Origin: Davidsoniella eucalypti
Lineage: Eukaryota; Ascomycota; Sordariomycetes; Microascales; Ceratocystidaceae
NCBI GenBank assembly: GCA_004009845.1
Contig: RMBW01000005.1
Span: 186,001-250,000, forward strand
Direction: 5' to 3'
DNA: 64,000 nt
Part shown: positions 50,899 through 63,600 of the stretch, in pieces
Position numbering within the stretch: position 1 is the first letter of the stretch
How the letters are laid out: every line of letters starts with the position of its first letter
Translations under genes and position numbers: made by a program
The notes under the pieces: generated by a model
Seen by the model: the letters and a program-made list of their open reading frames with translations, nothing else
Databases searched by the model: none
Told to the model about the DNA's origin: nothing

Positions 50899-52406
50899 CG
50901 CGCCGAGGTTAACCGGATATACTTTCAGAGCCAGATCCTGTTCTTTACAGAGTCACTGAGCAGAGGGCTGCAACCCTATACAAAGAAACATGATACATGT
51001 TACATACATCACCATGTTGGTGTATTGTTACCAATATGCACATGCGGACTGTACGGACAAATTCCAATGCAACGCCTTCTGCGTGTTGGACAAGAGAGGA
51101 GGCCAGGTGAGCTACAAGATTTTCCAAGAAAAAAGAAAGACGACAAACAAAAGTGAGAGAAAAAATAGTGAAAAGAGGTAGGGTAGCATCAGCTAGGTTG
51201 GATAGTTGTAAAGCTGCCTCTAAACGTTCTTTTTTGTCTGGGGTTTTGCCTATGGAAAATTCTCATTCTTTTTATTACACCTTGATTTATTTATTCACAG
51301 TCTAGGTAGAAATTCCTTGCTTGGCCTCCATTTATTCTTTGTTTAGTTTTTGTATTATAAAACATAAACCCGAATCCCGTCCAAGAACCACTGTATTTTA
51401 GTACCTTTGCCTATTACTTGTTTTCAAACTACATATATCTGTATGTTTTAGTGCCCTAGCTTGTTCCCTTGCCTTGTTTTAAAAGATTGGTCACATGCCT
51501 ATTCCCACAGGATCCAAGCTTGCCTTTTCTAAATAAACACAAAAAGGATAGAAATTCTAGCGCTTTCTTTGTTGCTAATGTAACTTGGAGGCTGATATTG
51601 TCGACCAAGCCTTGGTTCCTTGTCTTCATTTTACAGTAGGCCTATTAAGCCAATCAAACTCTAGGCATATCGCAGTTATGTCATGTTAGGAGAAAACAAC
51701 CTAGCCGATCTCTGTAACGAAATTCACTGATCTTGGGGAAATCTAGGAGCAAGATCATAGCCTTTTTTTTTGTCCTTTTCTTCACCCAGTATAAAGGACA
51801 AGTAAGGGAAACTTGTACCGAGTAGGCTGTGATATAGCTAGCATGTGACCAAGATCAAACACTCTGTTCTACGGCATCTGAATCTGATATCCTGTGTTTG
51901 TGTGAAATATATACACAAGACTAACAATGACAAAAAATAGCATATCACAAGATAAGGAAAGATGCTAATGTTCCACAGTGGTAATCAGGAAGTCTTCATG
52001 CGCTGCTAACACTCGGTGGTCCTTTATTGCCTTAGATAGCGTAGACTAATGTAGAAGTGTAATGGAGTAAATGATATGGAATCATTGTGTGATATCATAG
52101 TCTGGGAGTTTGCTTTATGGTGGGATGCGAGAAGCTTTAGTAGGTTGGAGATGAAGACCTCATACGAACATGTAAGAATACATGATTATTAGTAAGATGA
52201 GAAAAAAACTAGAAACTCAAAACAAAAACAAGAAACTATTGCCCTTTGACGCACAAATAACAAGATAGCAAATCGGACATACGCCTTGCCATATCACTCG
52301 ATAATAATATTGGAAGCTGATGACTGTGATGCTGACAACCATATCTCGTCCCATCAAACAAGCTCAGCAGCAAGAAACTACTATACTCGCCGTTTTTATA
52401 CACTCC
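50899..52406. other. intergenic region downstream of DUR3
   Basis: AT-rich DNA. A short plus-strand frame at 50990-51181 with a Cys-rich segment is discussed as a finding and not called as a gene. Otherwise nothing is seen. Confidence 0.45.
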
Positions 52407-54565
52407 TTATATTCCCTCTTTGGCCTCGGAACCTTTGGTTTCCTCTGCGCTTTCCGTTTCGACAACTTGTGCCTGAGTGACAGTCTTCTGGCTCTGTGAA
52501 AAGGACTTTTTGCCTGTAACCTCAAGGAAGATATCACGAGAGGTCCGGATCAGTGTATGGCGACCCTCATAGACCGGGAAGAGGCCAACACCGAATAAAG
52601 AGCCGAAGATCCAGATGATACCGACGACTACCCAACCGGTGAAGAACTTCTTGGAGAAGACGTAGCTAGAGCCGTACATGGGCATAGGCCATAGAACCAA
52701 CAAAGCAATGGTCTGATGAGAAGGGGGTTAGTATAAGTTGAGGAGATGTTGGGACGAGAACTTACCATGATGACAGTCACGGTGATGCTGATTTTAGAGG
52801 CGCGGTTGAGCATCTTCTGCTCCTTCTCAAATTCAGTGTCCGACTCAACGGCACCGCCGACAGTGTCTTCGAGCGCGACCTCGGCTTCGTCAGCAAGGTC
52901 GTGGTCATCGGCACGGCGGATATCCATCATACTTTTCCAGTCATAGTTCTGCAGGCCCAGGCCATATGACAAAGCTGGCACAAAGACCAGTGGAGATAGC
53001 AGCGCAGTAACATTGCCCGCCAGCATCGGGTTGTTGCTTCCCGTGCATTCGATATCTAGACTACCACACTCCTTCTTAGCAGTCACCAGCCAGGCAACTA
53101 GAGCGCAAATTAGGCCAAGGATGGGCGACAGACTGGCAGCAGCCTTGTTCTGGCCTGGCCAGACAAGCGTTAGGGTAGCGGGGACAACGGCGGACGAGAT
53201 CACACAGCCCATCATGAGGTACAAGTAGCCCATGGACACCCCAGCATAGTGTAGACCGACAGAGAAACTGCAGATGAACAGCGCATATAGGACGACGATG
53301 CAGTGCGACATGTAGATCAGCTTCTTGCCGGCGGCCAAGGGGTTGAAGTATGTGCGGTAGCAGTCATACGTGAGGATGGACGAGACGGCAATCAGTTCAG
53401 CTGATGTGGCGCTAGTCACTGCCATGAACACCATAAGCAACGAAGCCGCGGCACCTCCCTTACCCAACAGAGCCACGGCGGCATACGGCAGCACCAGGCC
53501 CTCGCTGACCTCGGAAGCCGTCATACGATCCGGATACGTCGGGAAGACCGGCGTGTTCTCAAGTGACAGCGCCGCCAGACCCATGGTCGTTGCGGTGAGC
53601 CATGGAATAGCGAACCAGCACAGGCCGCCGATCAGGTAGCCCGGCAGGGCGTGGACGGGCGAGGCAGCAATTGCCTTGTTCCAGTAACCATTGTCGAGGA
53701 AGACAGTGCCGAAGTTGCCGACGATGTTGATGACGAAGAAGATGGCGCCCTCGCGTGACCGCATCGTCAAGTAGCTGCCGTCTGCGTTGCCGTCGACCGG
53801 ATGACGCTCGCCGGCCGCTATTAGTGCATCGTACACGGCACCCGGCGAGCCGAGCTTGTCGGAGGTGGCGTATGTGGTCAGCGAGAAGAGGAGGATGATG
53901 ATAAGCAGGATAAAGGTGTGCACCCAGTCAGTCAAGAAGGTAGCCTTGAGACCACCGACCAGCGTATATATCACGACGCCGACGGGCAGCAAGTAGATGG
54001 CAGCGACGTTGTTCATCCCCGTCAACGCCGACACGGTCGAAGCACCGCCGACAATCAGCATCAGCGAGACGAGAATGTTGGTGGCCAGGGCAAACACCAT
54101 GAAGACCACGTGGGTCACGGTACCGTAGCGCGCCTTGATGATCTCCAGGTATGTGTGTGCGTTGGGTGCGCGACGCTTAAGCTCGATGGCCAGTGTGGCG
54201 AATAGCAAGATCTGCACAGTGGCGCCCGAAGCATACCAGAAAGGACCACTAACGCCGTACTTGTAGCATACCGTCGTCGACTGGAGCAACGTCGCGGCCC
54301 AGGTCCAGGACGACACGACGGCAGAGCCGACCAGGCCGGACTTGACGGTGCGACCCGCCGTGTTGAACATCTCGGAGGTCTGCAGCTCTGCATTGTACCG
54401 TCGTAATACGAACGTTGTCAGGATCATGCCTAACGGTCTGGTTAGCATCTCAGAATCACCGGTTAACAATCTTGGCTGCTGCTTACCTAGCGCAAAGGCC
54501 ATTCCCAGGCCCAGCACAACGCCGTAGCCGGTGCCCTGGCTGAGGGCAACTGTTGTTTGTGACAT
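52407..54565 (-). CDS. DUR3: urea/polyamine transporter Dur3 (sodium:solute symporter family)
   Basis: Plasma-membrane active importer of urea (and polyamines in yeast). Minus-strand exons 54487-54565, 52766-54429 and 52407-52712 give 682 residues. Intron 1 (57 bp, GTAAGC donor, GCTAACC branch) is a multiple of three, so the frame stays open across it; removing it joins FALG to MILTTFVLRRYNAELQTSE as in homologues. Intron 2 is 53 bp (GTAAGT, ATACTAAC). Family blocks include SSWTWAATLLQS, GPFWYASGATVQILLF, and the C-terminal LVLWPMPMYGSSYVFSKKFF. About 14-15 hydrophobic segments fit the SSS fold. The last 60 residues are polar and Glu/Ser/Thr-rich, a likely cytosolic regulatory tail. The upstream region has a TATA box and four AGATAG sites, suggesting nitrogen regulation. 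Confidence 0.95.
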
Positions 54566-54703
54566 CACAAAGTTCGGTCTATTGATATATGTATTGTTGT
54601 CGTCTATGATACTCGGGGGCAATATATAAATGACAGTGGCGTTTCTTTTTCTTTGTGATTTAAGCACGGAAATTCTCAAGGTTAACGGGCAAACAAGCAG
54701 GAG

Positions 54704-54807
54704 CTATCTCGAGTCTTATATACGGGTATGGGCTGCTTGGTTCACATTTGCCATTCATTAACCCACGTTATTACTACTGCTATCTAAATCACTGTCACTA
54801 TCTATCT
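54704..54807 (-). promoter_or_regulatory. cluster of four AGATAG (GATA-factor) sites upstream of DUR3
   Basis: CTATCT on the plus strand (AGATAG on the minus) occurs at 54704-54709, 54780-54785, 54798-54803 and 54802-54807, about 140-240 bp upstream of the DUR3 ATG. AGATAG fits the HGATAR consensus of AreA-type nitrogen regulators. Binding is inferred. Confidence 0.5.
54715..54722 (-). promoter_or_regulatory. TATA box of DUR3
   Basis: TATATAAG on the minus strand, about 150 bp upstream of the ATG. Confidence 0.55.
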
Positions 54808-56639
54808 AGTATCACTCTAGCCGTAGCACTATTTAACGGTAGCCAAGACTTAAGACGCTTACGATTCTACCTAACTCCCCCCAGATTGGCCTTTTACTAT
54901 CATTTTGCAGTAGCTGAGTTTCACCCGTGGTCTGGCTTATCTTTCGACTTGCATGGTTCCATGTACTCAGGTCAGCTTTCCCTAGGGCAGTCGTTCTAGT
55001 GCTAAAGGTAGCCCTAGAGTCAACGGATAAACCAGTACCAAGATCCTGTCTACTTGACTTGTCTAAATTGACAATATGCCGACGGCGAGCTCTCATTCTT
55101 CCCCTTTACTTTACTTTCTCTCTTGGTTTCTTTATCAAGCCCTCAACCTCAGGCATGGTATTCTCTTAATCTTCCTTATCAGGTCTTACAAAACAGCATT
55201 GGCTTATTCAGTAACACATAACACCCTGTCAATCACTGCGCTACACACTGTTTTGCGGGTCCACAGTACTATCTCCGGGTTCTTTATCAGCAAAGGACTT
55301 AGACTGCAGAGATAATCGTTGTAAAAACGCTACGTACAGGTAATTGTAGAGGCAGAGAAGGAATGTGGATGGTTCGATGTAACCTAGTCTTTGTTTTTGA
55401 ATGGGTAGAGATAAGAGCGAGAAAAAATCCAACGAAATTCCAGCCCTTTCCTTGCCCCCCGCAATCTTTTGTGTACATATATGTAAGTCTCTCACAAGGA
55501 AATTCCATAACGTATCTTGTTAGACAGTAAGCAGCCAGACCCAATGCGAAAATTTCAGATTCAAGGGCGTGGGGAAATATGTAGCAGTATTGTCTTCTAT
55601 TCTCTTTGCTTGCGTTCCTGCTTGAGTCCAGTAAAAGAGCCTCTACGCGCTCTTATAGGATTTGAACTGTCAGGCTTTCAGGAAGCAAAGCTTTGTCGAT
55701 GGTTCTCTCTGACAGGTCTATTCAGGTAATGATATCTCTCCAGCTAAAAAAGGCATTCGGCCACTGATAAAGTTCAAGGCGGGTTAGTCTTACTTGTAGC
55801 TAATTCCCGTGTCGTCGGTGCCCGCCGTTTATCCCGCCTGCATATTGCGGCTTCTTGAAAAGACTTGAACTGATAGACAAGCTTCACTAAGTACCCTAAT
55901 CCATGTAATTGTCCATGCTTTAATCTTGAACTCATACAGCTAGTTTGATGGTAGGGCTCATGAACAGCTAATAGGGTTAGGGTATATATATTAGCAAAAC
56001 TTTGGTGATAGGGTTTTTTTCCTTCATTAATCTTATGGAGTTATAGAGCTATGAAGATTGCTAATATTAGTACAATAAAGAGTAGTCCTCTGCATGCTGA
56101 AAAATCTGTATCTCTGATTATGCTCTCAAACTTTCATACTATTCAAGTATAGTCATTATAGGTAGATATCTATCACATTGAATACAATAATGACACACCA
56201 ATATGTCGTATGTATGATAATATGCGTTCTTCCATGGGAACGATCAGACTCATCGGCTGGGCAAATGAGAACAAAAATTGTCCAGCGTTGGCCTCCGTTT
56301 GTCTTGTATTGATAGCCGTCACTTTGCCACTCATTACATACACTCATGATATTTTCATCACTCGATGAGAAGACATAATGAAAAAGGGGGGCTTGCACAA
56401 TCGCGAGTTCAATGTAACATGTGACAGAGACTGGCAGCTATTGACTCTGAGGGATGTCCTCCCACACCCCATTTTCCCGCGAAACTTTCCCCATGCCACT
56501 GTGACTATATACATTAGTGCAATTATCACCTACGTAGGTCACCATGTCGTTAGCAGAGCTTACATCTTACGCTATGATATTTATAGTGATGCTATCAAGC
56601 TTTGAATTAGGCCAAACCTTATACTCATGTGTCTGAAAT
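54808..56639. other. intergenic region
   Basis: No gene supported. Frames are short and overlap on both strands. Confidence 0.5.
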
Positions 56640-56950
56640 TTATGGCTCCGATGCTAGGATCTCACTATCTAGAAGCTTAATTGAGCTTGGCAAAGACGGG
56701 GTTAATATCCCGTTAGTTAGTAGATAGCTGTATGAATACATACCAATATTCTCCCCCATCTCTGCCGTCGGCGAGAATAGAAATATCCACAAGTCCCTTG
56801 CGGTAAGAAAATATCTCGTGGCAAACCCTCGCCCGGAATGAGTTACACCGAAACATCAACCAAATTTCTATTGATCTTACGTCGACTATAGAAACCAAGA
56901 CATAGTTACAGAGGTCTATTATATCTTCTGGAATACCATTCGTCACAGCC
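56640..56950 (-). CDS. 3' part of a spliced gene, unknown product
   Basis: Two minus-strand exons, 56744-56950 and 56640-56685, join across a 58-bp intron with a GTATGT donor, a perfect TACTAAC branch and an AAG acceptor. The first exon is open for 207 bases (from VTNGIPEDIIDLCNYVLV to ISILADGRDGGEY) and the second closes after 15 codons (SIKLLDSEILASEP, stop). The 5' side begins at an acceptor CACTTAG, but I could not find an upstream exon that joins in phase, so the gene is incomplete here or decayed. A 73-codon minus-strand frame at 57211-57432 might belong to it. Family not recognised. Confidence 0.35.
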
Positions 56951-57980
56951 CTAAGTGGAGAAGCTATAACGCATGCTATAAATTGAAGGAAAGATATACC
57001 TACTCTTGTTTCTTTCTAGATAGTCACCAATCCCAAGGTAGGCTTAGACAGAATTACAAGCCAAGGCAAAATGCCACTTCTCGAAGCCAACTCCCCCAGA
57101 GAAAGATAAATGGACGTCAGAGACATAGTGAAGCTAATTGTGGTAAGAGATATAATAAAGTTATCTTAGTCTGTTTTGGGACAAAGAGCTTGTGCAATAT
57201 GCTTATTCAATTATTTTCCCATGCTATCCTTTTCCTTCATGTCCTTTGTTATATAGATAAAAATGCTACGGTGAACAGTTCTGACCATGAACACTACGAT
57301 TAGATCGTCCAGCAGTTTGTGGTCTAGAAACGCGGGCCTTAGAGAACTAACCTGTGTGAATGGAGTTAGAAATGGATATTTAGGATATTCAAGGTATAAA
57401 ACACCGGTACCGTCTTGAGTCAACCAAACCAACCACTATATAGCGGGTGGAATTCATTACCGAGGAAGGCTCTTCTCACGTTTGCCTTTGTTTCTTTTTT
57501 ATTATTGAAGGGACGCAAATTTCATTATGAAAAAGATTGGAGCCAGGCAATAATTGAACGGACTCGGACACTAGGAACAAGTAAAGTCCGGGCTAAGAAG
57601 AACTAACCGGTTTCTACGGGACTCAAAAATTAGCTCTTTTGTGATTATATTGAAAAATAGTACAAAGGCATGTTCTGGGTGAAAACAGTTTGCTGATGTC
57701 GTCTTCCGAACGGCCGCCGGTAGGTCAGTAGTTGTAGAGACACATATATCTGTGCATCTCTCGTGTCATTTTTCTGGGTCCAGCATCGAACTCTATATCC
57801 ACGCAGCTTGAGAACGTGTATGCGATGTATTGGGACTGGTTATATGGCGTTTTTGGACTGTATTCAACCTTACCTATAGTCTGAACGGCCGCAGTTTGCC
57901 GGCGCCGAGGGGACAGTTGGCCCGAGTTGTACCGAAAACTATATATACCTTGAAAAACCAGCTCCTTTCAGGAAACACAC
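56951..57980. other. intergenic region upstream of tRNA-Asn
   Basis: May contain upstream exons of the minus-strand gene at 56.6 kb; not resolvable by eye. Frames at 57211-57432 (-) and 57415-57606 (+) are both open and overlap slightly. Confidence 0.35.
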
Positions 57981-58081
57981 TCCTCTGTGGCGCAATTGGC
58001 TAGCGCGTCTGACTGTTAAGTTCGTTCTTCGGAGCGAAGCGGCACATCAGGAGGTTGACAGTTCAAGCCTGTCCGGAGGAG
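57981..58081 (+). tRNA. tRNA-Asn(GTT) with intron
   Basis: Acceptor TCCTCTG pairs with CGGAGGA (one G-U), G73. D arm GCGC/GCGC, anticodon stem TCTGA/TCAGG, loop CT-GTT-A, T arm GACAG TTCAAGC CTGTC. A 27-nt intron (58019-58045), itself able to form a TTCG-type hairpin, follows position 37. A T7 terminator starts at 58085. Confidence 0.95.
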
Positions 58082-61000
58082 CTATTTTTTTGCCGTTTAC
58101 CCTTTTTCCACGGAGTAAATCTGCAAAAGGTCTAGGTGGCCGTGACATCATTGCTTCAAACTGTTGTGCGGATCTGGGGATAGCTTGATCATGGCCAGCG
58201 TCATGAAACAACGTACTAAGTGATGGATCAAATCTGGCATTTAGCTTAGTGCAACCATAACTGGGGGAAAGGCCTCACTGTCATGTTCTTACAAACTCGA
58301 GATATATGATATATATTCTTTTCATTATGAACAGAGTCTATGATATCATGGTTTCGAAGTTCGCCAAGCTCCATCTCACGTATAGTATCCTACGTATATG
58401 ATTATGACTACACCAACAACTATCTTCTATATATATAGCACCGGACATTATTTTATGAAGTGAAATCAACAAGAAGCCGACTACAACTTTAGCTACATAT
58501 CAGCGAGAAATCAAAAGTGAGGAGTTATTGTACTTACCTTCCATTGGGCAGCGTAGGTGAGATATCATTATTCATTATCCATTAATACTATTCTGAGGAG
58601 ATATCTGTCTTCTCTTTACGTCGAGGATCACTCGTTGTTGAAATATTGTGCTTTACCTGTGTGGAATTCGGTTCCAGTTCCAAATCGATATATTAAATAT
58701 AAAACAGTCTGATAGACTTAATACCCCCATACTATGTGGAACTAGTATAATATATTATTATTACTTTGTCATACAGCCGACGAGTGCTTGAAATAAGTCA
58801 CAAGTATCCCATAGCAGCTGTAGATACTGGACTGCTTGTACAGTTATTGCTGCTGTTAGAGATGGGGTACTTGACTTCATCGCCATTGCCGCTTCTCCGT
58901 ATCATATAGTTATTGTATGTTATATTAGCCATTTTACAAACTGGCGTAGGATTGCAAATTGATCACGTACTTTGTCTGGCACACAACTTGCTATAGGTGA
59001 TAGAGAAGATGTAATTCTTGGTAATACACTAAACTACGTCCTGTTCCCATAATGACAAATATTCAATTGCCCCCCTTTCCAGAAATCAGAGATATCATAT
59101 GATAATGGCTTCTCCTTTGTAATTTACAGTCCCAACATAAAAAGGCTGTCAAATGATAAGGGCGAGATATTGGTCTCATGATAGAAAAAAATATCCGACA
59201 TTTAATGTCAAAAGATATAGTGGCGCCATAATATATGCCAACAATGCAGTATATCACTTGTAAATAGCTACTAAGTTGTATCAAAAACAGACAGATGCTA
59301 CGCTCGGAGTCTATAACAGCCAACATGAGTACTATATGACGATGAAATTATATCACAAGCAAGAGGAGGGCAACGTTCCCTGCATGTAAAGACAGATTAT
59401 CATGTGAGCAGGCTACCATATGTACCTCGAAACATGGTTTAGTGTATCTATATGGTATTTACCAGCCATAAGGGCCAGTTGAGCCCGAACCCGGGAGCTA
59501 GCATTAGCATGAGTCTAGTCGTTAGTTGTCAAGCAAATATCTACTAATAATGATGAGAAACATACTACTTTGACATGGGTTACAATCAACGAAGACAATA
59601 GTAGCCTGTAAGATAGTGCTTCCGCAAACGAGAGTAACATGCTGTTGGCCGAGGTTCGCTTCTGTCAGAAGAGGGGGTCTTCACGGGCCAAGAAACAAAA
59701 AAAACAACCATTCTGATATCTCGGGGACTTCAACACCAACACCGGCATACAAAGTCCTTCGGAAATGAGGAGATGTCCGGGGACACACAGGGTCCAGACA
59801 CACCCCTCCATTCCCCTTTCCTTATATTGAGGATCTTACAAAGGACATTAGTAGGAATCATGCTAGATATGTGACTTGAGTGTCCGAGACTTAGGAGACT
59901 CACCTGCATCATGCCTCTGGATCGTTGCTTCGGGGTATATCAATCCTTTTACCTTGCAGGTGAGGAGACAACTGTTGGTCACAATACTCAACATATATGC
60001 AACGTACATATACAGGCTTACCTATATCCACATCATGATCATACACACGCATGTCCTTTTTGGCACGGGACCGACCTTTCCGCACCAAGATAGGCTATAC
60101 GAGGAAGCAATCACGGTTCGGTATCTCGAATTAGCTTAGACTGGACCACATGGATATGCTTCATATGTAGCCAACAGTTCTCAATTATCAAGACATACCA
60201 CGACAAAAGGGTGATATGTGGAGGTTTGAGGGGTGTGACTGTGGGCGTGGTGCCATAGAAACAATATTATAGCCAGAGAAGGACTGACATGGTGGAAGCG
60301 ATGTACCGAAAGGAGTTAGTGCTATCCCATGGGATACTTTCTTTCCGAACATATGCAGATAGATATCTGTACAAACAACGGGAGCATAGACAGCGGGGAG
60401 GGGGGTGTGAAGTGTTATGTCCTTCGAATACTATGGAACATCATAACAATAGTATAAGAGGAGTACTTGCAGGGTTGGAACTTTACATTCATCCAACAGC
60501 TGTACTAGTGAGATGACAGTATTTGTATGTGATGTATGTGATATAGAAGGAGGAAATGGACCGTACATCTCCGTAGACGGCGTTAGCTCGGCTGCGCTTG
60601 ATGCGCCAAGTCTCCAAGCAACCATAGCGCCAATATCCAACACATAGCGCCATTACAATCACATTGTTCGCCTACTAGTCGAGCTGCAGAGAAGTGATTA
60701 AGAGAAGATACTTATCATCTTGAGATATGGCATGTGGAGGAGGGCCAAATGAGTCTATTGGTCTGTTCTGATAACATAGGCACAAGTTGGTGGCTGTGTA
60801 GAACTAGCCTTGAGAGATAGCATCCGAGACGTTGATACTTGCCGTTTATGCGAATGGTGTATGTGGCCCATCAGTGAAGGTTCGAGTATAGGGTTTGTAT
60901 GTCTATGTATATGTAAATGCAACTATTAGATTTCATGCTATCGTGGCGTGTATAATCAGCCCCCGGGCGCTTAAGTTTCCAGGCTTACATGTGATTGGCC

Positions 61001-62945
61001 AGCTTTACTGAAGGGCCATGTCGTTTACTTATATGGCCATTGACTATAGCGACATGCCTGCACACCGAATTAGACGGTGCTATAGAGCAAAATACTTCTG
61101 ACATAGACATTAGCTGAAGAATGCATACAAAAATCTAATACTTGATGAGCTAAAATAAACGCCGCTAGTAAAGAAAGTATTTGAGGCTATTTCTAGCGGT
61201 TAGGTTTCTCGCGCTTGTGAAAAAGTCGGGTTTTTAGCCGCCGATGAACTACTCACATAGTACTGGGTAGAGACTGTCTATCAGCACATAGTTTAATATC
61301 AGTATGCTGAATTGAAAAAAAGTAGCAGTAGTTGCAAACCTGAGAATGAAGATCATCTCTAGAAGTAGATACTGCAAGCTATCTCGAAGATATGAGCATC
61401 AGCATGTGAAGCACTGATTATTAGTACTTCATATACTGAATGATTATATTTCAATACGTAGTTGTACCGAATTAAGTATCAGATGTTGTCCTATTCATCT
61501 TTGGATACTCAAATACTATATCCAGATGTTAATTATGAATGAACTTTTCTTTATTACGTTTTGATGATTACGGAATATTATAGCTCGAATTTATGGCTTC
61601 ACATCATGACTGGTTTATAGAACGTATTGTGATATGCTGTAAGATTGACCTGTCGTATATCAAGCACAATAGCCTGTTGGTATGTATCAACTTTCTAATA
61701 GAATTGCTGCTACTCCATTACTTCGTGATATTCATGGGTCAGCATGAAATAACTACTTGTACTTTAGTTAATCACGAGCAAGTTGAAAGTCCCAAAGCTT
61801 TATGACATAGAGTTGGCGGAAGAACTAGACTTTCTCAAGTCCATCCTACCTAGCTTTCGCTTACTAAATCGGCAAATTAGATATCCTCAATGCAAAGAAA
61901 ACTGGATGTAGGAACTCGTTAGACTGACTATGTAACCGAATAAGCGCGTATAGTCGACGAAGGATGGGTATTGTTGCATAGACTTGCTATAAAAGATGGC
62001 CATTGTGGTGAGGACAGAAATATAGGCCGCATGGGAAATTGCTTACTTCCATAGCCGCATTAACGCGAAAGAGGGAAGCGATATAGGGTTTCCTCGGCGG
62101 CAATAACAGGACCTTGAAGAAGGGATTTTTGTTAATATTTGATGACATGTTTGTCTATGAAAAAAATTCTTAACCAACTAGCATTACAGATAGGTCTCGT
62201 GACCTACGATAACCAACAAAGCCAGGAGTAGGCGTAATCTTATAGCACATTAGCGTCTAGACACACAACTCTATGCCACACTATTAGACACACTGGAAGC
62301 ATAGTAAGCAAGTAGCGGCTTAGTGTGCTTGTACAATGGCCGGGTTTTCCTTCTGACTGGCAATTTCTACAGGTTTTATATTTGTTAGCTTATGTTTTGC
62401 CGACCTGCCCTGGCCCTGCCCCTAGATTTTGCAATCACGGCACTCGAGCACACTATGTAGAGGTCAAGCATAACGGTTGAGCCCCATGAAGTGATTCCCC
62501 GTGATGAGGCAACGACAGTAGTTTCCCTTGTCCTAGCTATTATTTGTTTTGTTTTCTCAGCTGGTCCTTATTCGGCGACTCACAGCTAATTTCACAGCGT
62601 CCCGAGAGTAAGGTAAATGAAGGCTAATGTATCTCAAGTTTCATATATACACATACTCATGCACATCTCTTTTATTCAGATGTATATGTTAGATATGTTG
62701 ACTAGGTATTCGCGTTATGAACTCGGTTGATATTTGTAGAACGTATGGCGTTGCTTGTGCTTGTTCAATCTTGTGCGCCCGAAGTCCACAGTGTCACAAT
62801 ACAATACAGGGTGTTAAATTGACTGTGTACATGGTATGTTAATGGCCCACTATCATCGCAAATAATTGAAAGTCTGACACTGTGTATAAGGGTAATAAAC
62901 CCTTGTATATTACATGGGTTACAAAATGATAATTAGGGTAAGGCA
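58082..62945. other. gene-poor AT-rich region, possible minus-strand exons at 59.3-60.6 kb
   Basis: No gene can be called with confidence. Between about 59500 and 60630 the minus strand has several exon-length open segments bordered by GTATGT, GTGAGT and GTAAGC donors and AG acceptors, one with a TACTAAT branch point. I could chain some of them in phase, but with this many options a chance chain is likely. The rest is AT-rich with nothing visible. Confidence 0.3.
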
Positions 62946-63600
62946 ATGCCTCTCACTTTCGCAAATTGCTTGTTTGTTTTCAGCAAACAAGACAACCAAC
63001 AGAAACAGCAAGGAAGAGAGCTTTTAGAGCGAGTTCTGAAGCCATTTGCACAGGCTTCTGCAGCTGATGAAGCTCATCTTGCTCCTGGCTTACCGGACAG
63101 GCAGAGTCTAATCAAGACCAGGCGCTGCCGTGCTGATCGGAGGTTTTACTGATGCCGACAGTGTCTAGAACATATTGTCTACTGAGAACGAATCTCACCC
63201 TTGAAGAACGGGCTGTTCCGTGGAATCTGTGCAATCGTCTCCCGCCCAGCATAGACTGTGTTTGTTCGTCGTTTTGCGAATGCCCAGGCTAGTCTGATCG
63301 CCACCAAGAGAACCACTTTCTCTACCTAGTCCGCTCGACTATCGCAATGCTAGCTTCAGCATCCTTTTGTGCTGGCTGATCTAGGCCACAATCAGTCCCT
63401 GTGATTCAAGGCGATTCAATGGTACTTTGTCTCGTGGAAGGCGGATATGCAAGCCGAACGGCGGCTTAGCTTCCAGCTCCACTGGCTCAAAGGGTCATCC
63501 ATGGCTAAATCAGAAATCACAGGGACTTCCCTCCCATCATTGCTGATTCCTCGCAAGCCCATGGAATTTTGGCATCCTGCTCTCCCTTCTGTTAGAGTTT
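62946..63600. pseudogene. GC-richer island with broken coding-like segments
   Basis: This stretch is GC-richer than its surroundings. On the minus strand, 63381-63488 reads as EPVELEAKPPFGLHIRLP and onward to a stop, and 63179-63325 reads as VEKVVLLVAIRLAWAFAKRR and onward to a stop. They look protein-like, but stops and frame changes separate them. A plus-strand frame (62946-63152) overlaps the left part. A 13-bp inverted repeat, AGTCCCTGTGATT, is at 63393-63405 with its complement near 63513-63525. This may be a decayed gene or transposon; family not recognised. Confidence 0.25.

Noticed and set aside
55970..55995. Telomere-like TAGGGTTAGGG
   Set aside because: Only about two units and not in tandem array; chance occurrence in AT-rich DNA.
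59480..59520. tRNA B-box-like sequence GGGTTCGGGCTC on the minus strand
   Set aside because: The bases around the loop do not pair as a T stem and no acceptor, D or anticodon arm can be built.
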